Origin: DATKIY01 sp963726755
GTDB lineage: Bacteria; Actinomycetota; Actinomycetes; JAHEKZ01
Assembly: GCA_963726755.1 (NCBI GenBank)
Contig: CAVSDB010000002.1
Span: forward strand, 294,673 to 358,672
DNA length: 64,000 nt
Direction of reading: 5' to 3'
This document shows, one piece after another, positions 50,802 through 60,714 of this stretch (positions within the stretch are counted from its first letter, which is position 1; every line of letters starts with the position of its first letter). The translations under genes and the position numbers were made by a program. Below the pieces are notes generated by a model, which had not been told where the DNA came from, did not search any database, and was given only the letters and a program-made list of their open reading frames with translations.

Positions 50802-51400
50802 TGACTGCCGTCAAGCCCTCGCGCGGAGACGCGGGGAGGGCACGCGTGATTCAGGCGGCGATCGAAGCCATCGCCGAGAGCGGTCCGGACCGTGTCACGA
50901 TGCGTCAGATCGCTGCCATCGCAGGCATGAGTCCTGGGCATGTGACCTACTACTTCAGTAGTCGCGATCGGATTCTGATCGAGTCACTGCGGTGGTCGGA
51001 GCAGGAACTCGCCGAGTCGCGGGTGCAGACGTTGGCAAGAGTTCGAACACCGTGGGCTCGGATCGTCCGCTACGTCGACCTCTACCTTCCGAGCGGCAGT
51101 CACGATCTGCGGTGGAATCTGTGGAACCAGGTTCAGGCCAATCCGCCGGCAGATCCGGCTTCAACTCAACTGCTCGCGAAGATTCTGCAGAGCTGGGAGG
51201 ACGATCTGGAGTCGATTGTTAGGACCGGTATAGACGAAGGGGAGTTCAGAGCATCGGTAGATCCGGCTCGTCTTGCTAACGTCACTCGGATCTTGCTGGA
51301 CGGCGTCGCCGGCGAGATCACTCTCAACTTGACCGGACGAACACCGGCTTGGGGACGAAGACTCGTGACAACCGAACTGCGGAACCAGCTGACTCGTTGA
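50801..51400 (+). CDS. TetR-family transcriptional regulator
   Basis: 199 residues. N-terminal HTH domain: RVIQAAIEAIAESGPDRVTMRQIAAIAGMSPGHVTYYFSSRDRILIESL, followed by a mainly helical C-terminal ligand domain that resembles the BetI/TetR_C_6 type (WNLWNQVQANP...LRWSEQELAES). The ATG overlaps the stop of the amidohydrolase gene. The likely role is control of the amidohydrolase in response to its substrate. No operator was identified. Confidence 0.9.
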   Translation: MTAVKPSRGDAGRARVIQAAIEAIAESGPDRVTMRQIAAIAGMSPGHVTYYFSSRDRILIESLRWSEQELAESRVQTLARVRTPWARIVRYVDLYLPSGSHDLRWNLWNQVQANPPADPASTQLLAKILQSWEDDLESIVRTGIDEGEFRASVDPARLANVTRILLDGVAGEITLNLTGRTPAWGRRLVTTELRNQLTR

Positions 51401-51455
51401 CCCTCGGGTTGGCGGCAAGGCTCAATTTCACGAGCGTAGGTGCCAGACTCTGGAC

Positions 51456-51944
51456 ATGGATGAATCTGATGCGATAGCTCGTGCCGAAGAGTCACTGAAG
51501 CAATACGGCGCGGAGGACACCCTCATAGCGGTCGGCTGGTTCTACCCAAGGGGCCACACGGCCGCCGGCTTCGCAGGCGGCATGGTCGGGGGTGGCATCG
51601 GCGACGAACTGGGGTCAGGCGCTGGCGGCGTCGGAACAGTCGCCGGCTACACCGCCGGCACTCATGGCTTCGATGCCGCGTCCGGACTACCCGAGAAGAC
51701 GATCGTGGCCGTGTCGGACACTCACGTTTACCTGCTCGAAGGGGAACGCGACGGCGGCACGGTTCCCGGTCCGGTATTCGCCACGCTGGATCGCGAGAAC
51801 TTGGACGTCAAGGTGCACCAACGCGTCAACGTCCGTGTGCTTGAACTTATCGATCGAGAAAGTGGTTCGACATACGAACTTGAAGGCAGTCGCGTCCCCA
51901 TGACTCACAGCGGTGACGTGATTAAGGTCCTGCACGAGTCCTGA
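51456..51944 (+). CDS. Uncharacterised glycine-zipper protein
   Basis: 162 residues. A short helix (DAIARAEESLKQYG) is followed by a Gly-rich stretch (AAGFAGGMVGGGIGDELGSGAGGVGTVAGYTAG, about residues 35-70) and a beta-rich C-terminal half (TIVAVSDTHVYLLEGERDGGTVPGPVFATLDR...VRVLELIDRESGSTYELEG). The glycine stretch could form a membrane-inserted zipper; the rest looks like a PH-like or small beta domain. No family is recognised. Its stop codon lies within the left arm of a strong hairpin. Confidence 0.72.
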   Translation: MDESDAIARAEESLKQYGAEDTLIAVGWFYPRGHTAAGFAGGMVGGGIGDELGSGAGGVGTVAGYTAGTHGFDAASGLPEKTIVAVSDTHVYLLEGERDGGTVPGPVFATLDRENLDVKVHQRVNVRVLELIDRESGSTYELEGSRVPMTHSGDVIKVLHES

Positions 51945-51964
51945 CCGAACAGGACTCGTGCAGG
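51929..51964. terminator. Bidirectional hairpin terminator
   Basis: Perfect 15-bp inverted repeat (51929-51943 with 51950-51964) and a 6-base loop, covering the end of the glycine-zipper gene and lying 8 bases beyond the stop of the convergent subtilase gene. Confidence 0.8.
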
Positions 51965-51972
51965 CCGTCTAG

Positions 51973-54900
51973 TTAGTGGCTGCCTCGCACGTTGTAGGCA
52001 TCCACAATCTTCTGCGCAACGGCGTCGACCTTGGCTGTCAGTCGCCTTGACGTGCAAGCTGGCCGTACGCCCGGCACGGTTGTTGACCTCCATCGTGCAG
52101 GCCGTTTGACCGCAGTGAGTTGGGGTCACTGACTTCCAACTGTCGCCGTGGTTCCACGAGATCTTGAAATGGCGCTTCACGATCGGCGACGCCTCGACGC
52201 CATTGGGCATTTCGAAGCGCACCTTGAACTCGTACTTACCCGCAGGCGCGCTATTGGTGTTCGACAGATCCATCCGGTAGTCAATCCCAAGGATTGGCAG
52301 GAGGACGATCGGGTCGGCCGATTCCTGTGACGTGAACCACCACTCAGTGCGAACCTGCGTTGACAGTTGCCAGAACAGGTTCTCGCGTTGGGTGTTGGTG
52401 ATCACTCGGTAGTCACGCTTGTGCGCAGGCACGGTCGAGTTCAAGAAGAACGAGGCCGACTCGGGCAATTGCGACGTGTCGAGAATCAACTTGTCCCCTG
52501 CGTAGATCTTGCCCGTGTACTCCCTGCTGAAGATGTCCGAGTTAGCCATGTGGCCCGCCGCGTCGGTGAACGCGCCTTGCGAGAAGAACATCTCGTTGCC
52601 CTCGCGGGTGGGCGGCGGCGCACCGTTGGTCACGTTGAAGAGTGGTGACACTCGCGAACCGATCGGGCCACCGAACCAGGTGTCCTTGAGGACGCTGCCA
52701 CCGGCATAGGCGGTGGGCGGCGACCACAGTCGTGCATACTCGCCCCAGTACTGGGTATCGAGCACCTCAACGGTCCGCTCCCAATTCGCTCCAGTTGACA
52801 TGTAGTGCGTCACTGTCGACGGGAACGAAACCCGCCGCTCCAGACCGATGTTGGCAACACCGCCACGACTGGGGATCCAACCGATCGGCTCTTCAAGAAT
52901 CTTCAGACCATCAGCGCTCGTAGTACCAAGACCCTTGTAGTGCTCGACCAATGCGGAAACGGAATTTCCGGTGCCGCTCACCGTGCCACCGTTAGGGATC
53001 CCATCGGCGAAGTGATGAACGAGGTCGTACATGTAGGCCGGGTTCTGGTGCGTGACTAGATCCGCATCTTGTCCCGGACTCGACAGTAATGCCGCAGAAT
53101 TGAACGGCCGCGCCTGCAATGAGGGAATCCCGACTGACGGATCGATGGTTCCGGCGCATTGTTGACCCGCACCTGCGTAAGCAATCATCGCCGCGGCGCC
53201 GGCCGCCTTCAACGCTGCAGCAGCAGGTGTTAGATCGCTGCAGGTTCCGGATACGACGGCGATTGCGCCGGATACCGAGGACGCGTCCGGTGATGCTGCG
53301 CTCCCGGCGTCGACGACGGGGTATTGCCCGTTGATCTTGGGAACAGCTGTCTCATTGATCTGACCCCCAGTCGCAGGTATCGGACGCAATGCAACCGGCG
53401 GGCCACTCCCCTCGGTCAGCAACCCCTCGGGCTGGCTGAGCAACCAGTTCGCGGCCAATGTTGCTGACCCAGGCAAGTCGGCAGACGGTTGGGCATAGAC
53501 CCGATCGACCGAGCCGAAGAACGTGAAGCCGGTGTGTCCGGCGTCGCCGTCCCAGTTGACGTCAAGAATCGCGCCCTCATCAACCACAGGTTGGTCGACC
53601 TTGTACTTGAATCGACCAGCGTCATTCTCATCAAGCACGATGTTGGTGTCGTGAGTCACCGTGAACGACGGTTGGTAGGTGACGATGCCTTCGTGGGCTC
53701 CGTCGCCGGCGAGACCGAACGAAACTGCACCTGTTGCGTAGTTGCCGGGTGGCACTCGGAACGTTGCCGTCTGGTCATTGGCAGAAGCATCGAACGAACG
53801 CTGTTCGTAGATCCACGGGTCATCGAACCCACTCAGCGCGAGCTGATGCGAAGCTGTCGTTCCAGCGCGCGGCTTGATCGTGACGGTGACGTCGTAACGT
53901 TCGGCCTCGAGCATGTAGGAAACGCCGGTTCGCACCGTCTCGCCGCCATCGTCGGGGGTGGCCGTGACGACTGCTGAGTAGGAACCGGGATCAGCAATGG
54001 TCGGGTCGAGTCGGACGCCGACCGACGCCTTACCGTGAGCCGGAACGGTGACCTGATTGGCTTCCAGAGTCATCGATCCCGTCGGCTCTGCCGTGCCGTC
54101 CTCGCCAGCGAGGTCGAGCGACAGCGTCACCGGCGCGTTTGCAGTGTTCTTGTACTTCAGTTGTGTGGTCGAAGGCTGAACGTCTGCGTACGGCCATCGA
54201 TATGAGCCAAGTGACAAGTGTCGCCGGGGCGATGACGTCCTGGTGAATCGCAACCAGTGCGTCGATGCGACCGGTGCCAGCATCGAAGGCTGTGGCGTTG
54301 TCAATCGGCACGGTGCTGTTGGTGATCACTGCCTTGAGTCGCTCACCGGTCCACTTCGGGTGCTCCTCCTTGAGGATGGCGGCCAGTCCCGCCACATGCG
54401 GAGTGGCCATCGACGTACCGCTAATCGTCGTGTAGTAGTCGTCGACGATTGGACCAAGCGCAGTCCCGGCCGCACGCGCCGCCGTAACGTCAACACCGGG
54501 AGCCACTACCTCAGGCTTGAGCGCACCGTTATTGATACGCGGACCACGGCCGGAGAACGAAGCCATCGTGTCGTTGACGTCGACCGCGCCGACAGTCAGC
54601 GCTGCATCGGCCGAGCCCGGCGCCGTGATGGTTGAAGGACCGTTGTCACCGTTGTTGCCTGCGGCGATAACGAAGAGGGTGTCCGAATCGGCGGACAGTT
54701 GGTTGACTGCCTGCGCGAGCGGGTTGGTCCCGTCGTCGGTGTCGCCACCGAGGCTCATGCTCACCACGTCTGCGCCCTGATCGACCGCCCACGCCATGCC
54801 CGCAAGCACCCATGAGTCCTCGCCGTACCCGCCGTCGGCGAGCACCTTGCCGACCATCAGGTCAGCACCCGGCGCAACGCCCTTGCGCAGTCCACCTGAG

Positions 54901-55774
54901 GCGGCACCACTACCGGCGACCGTCGAAGCGACGTGAGTGCCGTGGCCGTTGCCGTCCGTGACAGTTGCGTCGGTGGTGAAGTTCTGGCACTCTTGACGAC
55001 CCTGCCGGCCAAGTCGGGGTGGGTGGGGTCGTATCCAGTGTCGAGGATCGCGACGGTGGCCCCCGTGCCGTCGTAACCAGCCGCCCAAGCTTCCGGGGCG
55101 TGAATCTGCGGGACCGAGTCTTCGAGTGACATCTCGACACGTCCGTCGAGGTCTACCCGGTTCGCGCCATCGGTCAGGGCAGTCGGGTTACCGGCGTCGT
55201 CGCTTCCCCTGGTGAGGCTGTCCCAGAATGCGCGCGCGTCGGTCTTGTCAGTGTTGAACGCTGCGATGCCGAGCTCGGGGATGGTGACTGTGCGGTCAGC
55301 CGCCGCGAACGACGCGGTGCGGGCCTCGGACCCGGCAACGTGACCGGTGCCGTAGTCGACCATCACTGGCAGCGTCGGACGCGCTGCGTCGTCGTACTTC
55401 GAGTCGATCAACCCCGTTACGTCGAACAGGTCTTGGTCGAGGCGATTCGCCGCGAGCAGTCCGAGGGCCTCACTGGGCACGACGTACAGGTGGTCGTGTA
55501 CCTGACTGATCGCTGCCTGCGGGATGGAGCCGTCCGGCCTTGGCTGGATGACTACGCTGGTACGACCATCGGTTTCGGTCGAGACCTCGACCACGTCGCC
55601 GGTGACCAGCGTGACCGTCTTGACCGACGGGGGTCCCAGCGGCTGCTGATCAACTGAGGGGGTCGCACTCGCCGTCAGCGCGGGCGCTACGGCGAAACTT
55701 GCTGCGAGGGCAACGGTCGCCAGGGCGGTCGTGGCTTTGATGGGTAGGGCTTTGGCAGACAGCGACATGCGCAT
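51973..55774 (-). CDS. Large secreted S8 subtilase with PA domain, three frameshifts
   Basis: About 1260 residues. Signal peptide MRMSLSAKALPIKATTALATVALAASF with cleavage near ASA-TPS, then an inhibitor-like propeptide. The catalytic domain has Asp in VAILDTGYDPTHPDL, His in GNGHGTHVASTVAGS and Ser in SGTSMATPHVAGLAAI. It is followed by an Ig-like region (QLKYKNTANAPVTLSLDL), a carboxypeptidase-like beta domain, a PA domain (SGAIAVVSGTCSDLTPAAAALKAAGAAAMIAYA), and a long beta-rich C-terminal region. Breaks lie near 54990, 54230 and 52040; the last one moves the stop to the TAA at 51973. Function: extracellular proteolysis. The gene stands alone between a hairpin terminator and a repeat-bearing spacer. 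Confidence 0.9.
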
Positions 55775-55948
55775 TCAAGTGGTCCTATCGGGATCATCCG
55801 CAGGGTGTGAACAGCCGCCGTCGTTGGTGACGTTGGCGGCTGAGAGTTCCCCGAAACTTAGGTGGCGTCAACATAGTTGTCAACGCCGTTGACTCATTCG
55901 TTACCTACGCATAGACGCAAGGGGGCACCACCGCGTTCCCTGGGGACG

Positions 55949-55971
55949 CGAATTCGTCAGGCGGCCCGGAC
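55949..55971. repeat. 23-bp direct repeat, copy 1
   Basis: Identical to 56135-56157, where the same bases form the 3' end and stop of the peroxiredoxin gene. Copy 1 is in the spacer upstream of the subtilase gene and looks like a duplicated piece of that gene end. Confidence 0.85.
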
Positions 55972-56077
55972 AGCCAGCGCCAACCAGCACCCCATCCCCT
56001 TCCTGCCCCGCCTATCGGCACAACTGTGCGAGATGGTGCGCTTGAACGACCAATTCCGCACAGGAGGGGTCGGTGTC

Positions 56078-56113
56078 GTGCGAAATGGTGCGTCGTCACG
56101 CACTATTTCGCAC
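56078..56113. repeat. Inverted repeat with GTGCG(A/G)ATGGTGCG-type arms
   Basis: Arms 56078-56092 and 56099-56113 pair over 15 positions (one G-T wobble) around a 6-base loop. A third, direct copy of the arm sequence with two changes is at 56026-56040. It could be a terminator for the peroxiredoxin operon, a regulator site or a small dispersed repeat. Confidence 0.7.
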
Positions 56114-56134
56114 AATTGCGACGGAGGGCTTGCA

Positions 56135-56157
56135 CGAATTCGTCAGGCGGCCCGGAC
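56135..56157. repeat. 23-bp direct repeat, copy 2
   Basis: Second copy of the repeat at 55949-55971; covers the stop codon and last codons of the peroxiredoxin gene. Confidence 0.85.
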
Positions 56158-56607
56158 GTCCAGGAGTGCCTGACGGATGTCGTCGGTGCTCGGGAAGGTC
56201 AAGTTGATCGAGGACACCCAGCGCCAGGCGATCTTCCCTTGCTCATCCACCACGAAGACTGAGCGTCGCAGCCCAAAAGCCCCGACTACGCCGTAGGCAC
56301 GAGCGACTGTCATTTCCGGGTCCGACAACAGCGGCATCTTGAGTCGACGCCCCTCGGCGAACCGGCGGTGCGACTCGACGTCCTGGGGCGCGACCCCCCA
56401 GACGACGGCGTCGATCTGGTGCAGGTCGGCGATCTGGTCCGAATAGGCGCACATCTGACGGGTGCAGATCAGCCGCTCGTCTCCTGGGTAGAACGCCAGG
56501 ACGACGGGATGGCCAAGCTGCGCCTCGAGCGAGAATCGGTCGGCTGCGACGCCGTACCAGCCGTCGAGAACGAAGGTCGGAGCCTGCGCACCTACGAGGA
56601 TGGCCAT
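56143..56607 (-). CDS. Peroxiredoxin, AhpC/TSA (BCP-like) family
   Basis: Thiol peroxidase-like protein of 154 residues with the thioredoxin fold: AQAPTFVLDGWYG, VVLAFYPGDERLICTRQMCAYSDQ and SVFVVDEQGKIAWRW. The peroxidatic cysteine is in LICT, where the classical motif is PxxT/SxxC; a second cysteine follows five residues later, as in BCP/PrxQ proteins. It is the last gene of the leftward cox operon region, 18 bases after the methyltransferase gene, and would protect against peroxide formed during CO oxidation or aerobic metabolism; that link is inference. Confidence 0.87.
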   Translation of the reverse strand: MAILVGAQAPTFVLDGWYGVAADRFSLEAQLGHPVVLAFYPGDERLICTRQMCAYSDQIADLHQIDAVVWGVAPQDVESHRRFAEGRRLKMPLLSDPEMTVARAYGVVGAFGLRRSVFVVDEQGKIAWRWVSSINLTFPSTDDIRQALLDVRAA

Positions 56608-56625
56608 GGTGGGTGATCGACGGGG

Positions 56626-57387
56626 CTACGCAGCGGCTTGAGCCACGACACACCAAGCGGAGGCTGGCACTTCGAAAGGCGCCGGCGGCAGCAGCCTGAA
56701 ACATCGGTCCCGCAGCACGCTCTTTGCATCGTCATCGAGTCCAGTGACATAGTCACCCGCCGGACCAACACCCAGCGTGTAGGGCTCCCACCACTCGTCG
56801 AAGCTGTGGCAGCTGACCGACACGCTGAGCAACGTTTCACGAACGTCGATCAGCCCGGCAGTTCGAAATAGCTCGGCGAGTTGACCGCTCCGAGCGCCCG
56901 CATGGGCGGATTCGGTCTTCGCACTTGGGTCAACATCGGTTACCGCTTGCCAGAAGAGTGCGAGCGGACTACCACCGCCGGCGTGGTCCCAGACGCTCGC
57001 GGCGACGATTCCTCCCGGCGCCGTCACCCGACTCATCTCGCGCAGTCCAGACACGGCGTCAGTCATAAACGGCACCACTAACTGAGCTAGCACAGCGTCA
57101 AATACATCGTCCTCGAAGGGAAGTGGTTCAGCAGTTGAGCGACGAACGTCGACGCCCGGACAACGCTGCTGCGCCGCAACTACGAATGCAGGTGATGGAT
57201 CAACGGCCGATACGTTGGTCGCCCCGAGTCGCTCCACCAGTTGAACCGTCAACACACCAGGTCCACACCCGACATCGAGTGCCCGGTCGCCGTCGCTCAG
57301 TCCGATCGAGTCAAGAAAACGCTGACCGAGTGGCCCGGAGTACCGACCCATGAATCGGTCGTAAGCCTCTGCAGCGTCGAATGCCAT
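56626..57387 (-). CDS. Class I SAM-dependent methyltransferase
   Basis: 253-residue Rossmann methyltransferase with motif I ALDVGCGPGVLTVQLVERLG, acidic loop VSAVDPS, motif IV FDAVLAQLVVPFM and MSRVTAPGGIVAASVWD. It is most like UbiE/COQ5-type small-molecule methyltransferases; the substrate is unknown. The start at 57387 overlaps the end of the ferredoxin reductase frame, which suggests coupling or a missed stop in the reductase gene. Confidence 0.87.
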   Translation of the reverse strand: MAFDAAEAYDRFMGRYSGPLGQRFLDSIGLSDGDRALDVGCGPGVLTVQLVERLGATNVSAVDPSPAFVVAAQQRCPGVDVRRSTAEPLPFEDDVFDAVLAQLVVPFMTDAVSGLREMSRVTAPGGIVAASVWDHAGGGSPLALFWQAVTDVDPSAKTESAHAGARSGQLAELFRTAGLIDVRETLLSVSVSCHSFDEWWEPYTLGVGPAGDYVTGLDDDAKSVLRDRCFRLLPPAPFEVPASAWCVVAQAAA

Positions 57388-58615
57388 GACGAGATCAGAC
57401 GATCAGTCAACGGACAAGACGGATCCGCCAGGTTGTCCAGATCTACCTGTCGACCTGAGCGGATGAGGGCCTGAATCTCTGACGTGACATCCCAGACGTT
57501 GACGTTCATTCCGGCCAGAACTCGACCTTCCTTGGTCCAGAACGCGATGAACGTGCGGGCACTGCGATCGCCTCGGTAAACAATCCGGTCGTGCCCCTCG
57601 GGTCCAACATCGCCCGAGTACTCCATCCCGAGGTCGTACTGGTCGGTGTAGAAGTACGGAACCCGGTCGTACGGCGACTGCTGACCGAGCATCGAACGTG
57701 CAGCGGCCGGACCACCGTGAAGGGCGTTGGCCCAGTGTTCCACTCGCAATCTTCGTCCCAGGGTCGGATGCATCGCGTTCGCCACGTCGCCTGCTGCGTA
57801 GATGTCGGGGTGAGCGGTACGCAGATATTCATCGACCAAGACCCCGTTGTCCACGTCGAGTTTGGCGCTCATGGCCAACTCGACGTTCGGCCGAGCACCG
57901 ACACCGACGACGACAACATCTGCTGCGAGCGTCTGACCGGATCGGGTCGTTATCGACTTGACGTGCCCCTCAGAGCCGTCGATTGCGTCGACGCCATCGC
58001 CGAGCAACAAGTTGACGCCGTTCTCTCGGTGCAATTCAGTGAACATGCCGCCGAGTTCAGATCCCAGGGCGGCATTGAGCACTGCTCGCTGAGGTTCAAC
58101 AACGGTGACGTCGTTGCCGTAGCCACGTGCCGCGGCAGTTACTTCAAGCCCGATCCAACCGCCACCAATGACCACAACGCTGCGGTTGCCCCCGGATAGT
58201 TCCCGTAACAGTGCTTGGCTGTCGCCGATGCGGCGCAAGTAGTGGACTCCTTGCCAAGTCGCTGCCAGGCGTGTTGATACGCCGTGGTGATGCGCCGGTC
58301 GTCAAAAGCAACTTGTCAAAACTCAGGGTTTCGCCACCTTCGAAGTCAAGTTGCTTTGCCTCTGCGTCCAATCCCACCACCCGCGTGCCGAGATGAAGGT
58401 CGACGCTGTTCTCGGACGTACCAATGCGCTTCGTGTACGAAAACCGAGTCGATGGGCTGCTTTCCAAGAAGAAACCCCTTGGACAGCGGCGGTCGCTCGT
58501 ACGGCCGTTCGCCCTCTTCTCCAACTAAGTGGATGTCGCCGGTGAAGCCCTCTTCGCGCAAGGTCTGGACAGCCTTAGCTCCAGCCAATCCGGCACCCAC
58601 TACGACGTAACTCAT
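57297..58615 (-). CDS. FAD-dependent ferredoxin/rubredoxin reductase, frameshifted
   Basis: NAD(P)H:ferredoxin-reductase-like flavoprotein of about 400 residues. Three frames join: SYVVVGAGLAGAKAVQTLREEGFTGDIHLVGEE...YERPPLSKGFL, then VVGLDAEAKQLDFEGGETLSFDKLLLTTGASPRR, then SVVVIGGGWIGLEVTAAARGYGNDVTVVEP (NAD(P) site), VGARPNVELA, DIYAAGDVANAMHP and YFYTDQYDLGMEYSG. Breaks lie near 58430 and 58245. The natural C-terminus is probably near 57405, since the last 35 residues of the open frame lie over the methyltransferase gene. It starts one base after the CoxE stop, so it belongs to the cox operon; it may pass electrons for an oxygenase or link the CO dehydrogenase to other carriers. Confidence 0.87.
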
Positions 58616-58616
58616 C

Positions 58617-59837
58617 TCAACTCCTCACGTTCATGAGCCTGTTATGCGTGATCTGGCGATCACCGCTGGCGTTGTGAATCGCGGCCATGACCTGCTCTAG
58701 AGCCGACAACGAGTGACCACTGACAAAGGTGTCAACGAAGGGCATTGCGGCGGCCATTCCTCCGACGAGTGGTCGGTACCCGCTTGCCGCCTTTCGCGGA
58801 TTGACCCAGATGACGTGGAACGCCAGCCGGGACAACTGCTCCATCGCACGTCCAACTAATGCTGGGTCATCGATCTCCCATCCATCCGACACGATCACAA
58901 CGACCGCGCCGCGTGCAACACCACGGCGTCCGTAGTCGTCGAGAAAGGTCTTAAGCGCGCGACCGATGCGCGTACCTCCGGACCAGTCCGGAGCGGCCTC
59001 AGATGCTCTTCGGTAGGCGATGTCCGCGTTCGACGCACTCAGCGGACGCGTCAGTCTGGTCAGCCGAGTGGCGAAGACGAACGCCTCTGAATGCAACGCG
59101 CGGACCGCACCACGAAGCAAGTGCAGGTACACCCGCGTGTACGGCTCCATGGATCCGGAGACATCTGCGATCAGTACCACACGTCGCGGCCGTTCGGTTG
59201 AGCGTCGATGAATGCGATCCACGGGATCACCGGCCGTGCGATGCGCGGCACGTAGCGTCGCTCTGACGTCTAACTTGTTTCCGGCGTGATGACGTCGCCG
59301 ACGTCGGGCAGGTCGCATCGGTGGTACAACCGCGAGTCGTTCAACCAGTGAGGTGATAAGCGCCAGTTCGTCTGCTGTGCAGTCGGCAAAGTTCTTTGCC
59401 GATAACCGTTCCTCGGCACTTACTGCGGCAAGTATCGCGGGTTCGTCGCTGTCGCCTGTTTCTGAGCCGCCCTCGCCCGGTATGCCACTCGTACCCCGCG
59501 ATTGCGGTTGCGGAGTTACCTCCTGTTCGGAGTCTGCAGGAGCACGATCGCCAGCTGGAGTCACCGACGGTGGTGAGGGCGTGTTGCTGTCCCCCCGGTA
59601 GTCGGCGTAATCGACGTACCCGCGGAACACCTGCGCGAAGACCCGGTCAAACACCTCGACCTGCTCGTGATTGCTCAGCAGAGTCAGCCGACCGAGCGAC
59701 GCAAGTTCAGAGATGTTCTTCGGATCTGCCAGCACTATGCACTCGGCGAATCGTGCACTGCGTTCCGGCGTCACCGGAACGCCCGCCTCGTGCAAGAGAT
59801 GCCCGAAGGCGGCAACGATTTGGGGCAGGTCAGCCAT
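58617..59837 (-). CDS. coxE: CoxE-type von Willebrand factor A protein
   Basis: 406 residues from the ATG at 59837 (MADLPQIVAAFGHLL). An N-terminal helical domain is followed by a Ser/Pro/Glu-rich linker (about residues 90-140), a basic patch (RPARRRRRHHAGNKLDVRATLR), and the VWA domain with the MIDAS motif DVSGSM and VVVIVSDGWEIDDP. CoxE works with the MoxR ATPase CoxD in maturation of the Mo-Cu centre of CO dehydrogenase. The start overlaps the coxD stop by 8 bases. Confidence 0.92.
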   Translation of the reverse strand: MADLPQIVAAFGHLLHEAGVPVTPERSARFAECIVLADPKNISELASLGRLTLLSNHEQVEVFDRVFAQVFRGYVDYADYRGDSNTPSPPSVTPAGDRAPADSEQEVTPQPQSRGTSGIPGEGGSETGDSDEPAILAAVSAEERLSAKNFADCTADELALITSLVERLAVVPPMRPARRRRRHHAGNKLDVRATLRAAHRTAGDPVDRIHRRSTERPRRVVLIADVSGSMEPYTRVYLHLLRGAVRALHSEAFVFATRLTRLTRPLSASNADIAYRRASEAAPDWSGGTRIGRALKTFLDDYGRRGVARGAVVVIVSDGWEIDDPALVGRAMEQLSRLAFHVIWVNPRKAASGYRPLVGGMAAAMPFVDTFVSGHSLSALEQVMAAIHNASGDRQITHNRLMNVRS

Positions 59838-60714
59838 GCGCGACCCAGGCCAGCCCCTCTGCCCGGGCAACGTCGTGGTCCTCGCGGTACTTCAACGCCG
59901 AACCAAGCGTGGCATCGACGGCAGCCTCATCGAGCGTCTCCAAGCCCATCAAGGATGCTGCGTGCACCCAGTCGATGGCTTCGGCAACTCCCGGTGGCTT
60001 CTGCACGTCGAGACTACGTAGCCGCTGAACGGCGCCCGCCACTTGAGCCGCGAGTTCGGCGCTGACTTCAGGCACTCTGGCTCGAACTATGGCGATCGCA
60101 CGCGCAAGTGATGGGTAGTCGATCCAGTGATAGAGGCAGCGTCGTTTGAGAGCGTCGTGCAAGTCGCGCGTCCGGTTCGACGTCAAGATCACAATGGGTG
60201 CATGTGTGGCTGACAGCGTTCCGATCTCGGGGATGGTGACCGTCGACTCTGCAAGGAGTTCGAACAGAAATGCTTCGAACTCCTCGTCTGCACGATCGAC
60301 CTCGTCGATCAACAGCACCGCTGGCCGTGGACCCGGGTGCTCAAGTGCAGCTAAGAGTGGGCGTCGAATGAGGTAGTCGGGTCCGAACAACGACTCCTCG
60401 GCGAGATTGTCTCCGCGTGCCTCAGCCAGCCGAATTCCGAGCAGTTGTCGAGGGTAGTTCCACTCGTACAGGGCCTCGGCTGCGTCAATCCCCTCAAAGC
60501 ACTGCAGTCGGATCAACGGTGTATCGAGTAGTTCAGCCAACGACTTAGCGGCCTGTGTCTTGCCGACACCCGCCTCGCCCTCAAGCAGCAGAGGTTGCGG
60601 CAGGCGTACTGCGCAGAACAGCGCAGCAGCTAGTCCTGGCTCGGTGAGGTAGCCGACGTCTGCGAGTCGGTCCCCCAGACTCCCCGGATCAGGGACAAGT
60701 TCGGCGAGGCTCAC
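59830..60714 (-). CDS. coxD: MoxR-type AAA ATPase CoxD
   Basis: 294-residue AAA+ chaperone. Walker A is LEGEAGVGKTQAAKSLAE, Walker B LLIDEVDRADEEFEAFLFELL, sensor 1 IVILTSNRTRDLHDALKRRC, and a C-terminal helical lid follows. The GTG at 60714 (VSLAELVPDPG) overlaps the xdhC stop as GTGA and is preferred over an in-frame ATG 18 codons upstream. In Oligotropha, CoxD is needed for the [CuSMoO2] active site; the same role is expected here from its place between XdhC and CoxE. Confidence 0.92.
   Translation of the reverse strand: MSLAELVPDPGSLGDRLADVGYLTEPGLAAALFCAVRLPQPLLLEGEAGVGKTQAAKSLAELLDTPLIRLQCFEGIDAAEALYEWNYPRQLLGIRLAEARGDNLAEESLFGPDYLIRRPLLAALEHPGPRPAVLLIDEVDRADEEFEAFLFELLAESTVTIPEIGTLSATHAPIVILTSNRTRDLHDALKRRCLYHWIDYPSLARAIAIVRARVPEVSAELAAQVAGAVQRLRSLDVQKPPGVAEAIDWVHAASLMGLETLDEAAVDATLGSALKYREDHDVARAEGLAWVAHG

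Larger units (their letters stand above)
55775..56142. other. 368-base spacer with repeats and hairpin
   Basis: Between the subtilase start and the peroxiredoxin stop. It contains the subtilase promoter (not resolved), one copy of a 23-bp direct repeat, a hairpin at 56078-56113 and several degenerate copies of its half-site (for example 56025-56040). No convincing coding sequence was seen. Confidence 0.6.

Noticed and set aside
55949..56157. CRISPR or attachment site from the 23-bp direct repeats
   Set aside because: Only two copies, no regular spacers, no cas genes, no integrase or tRNA nearby.
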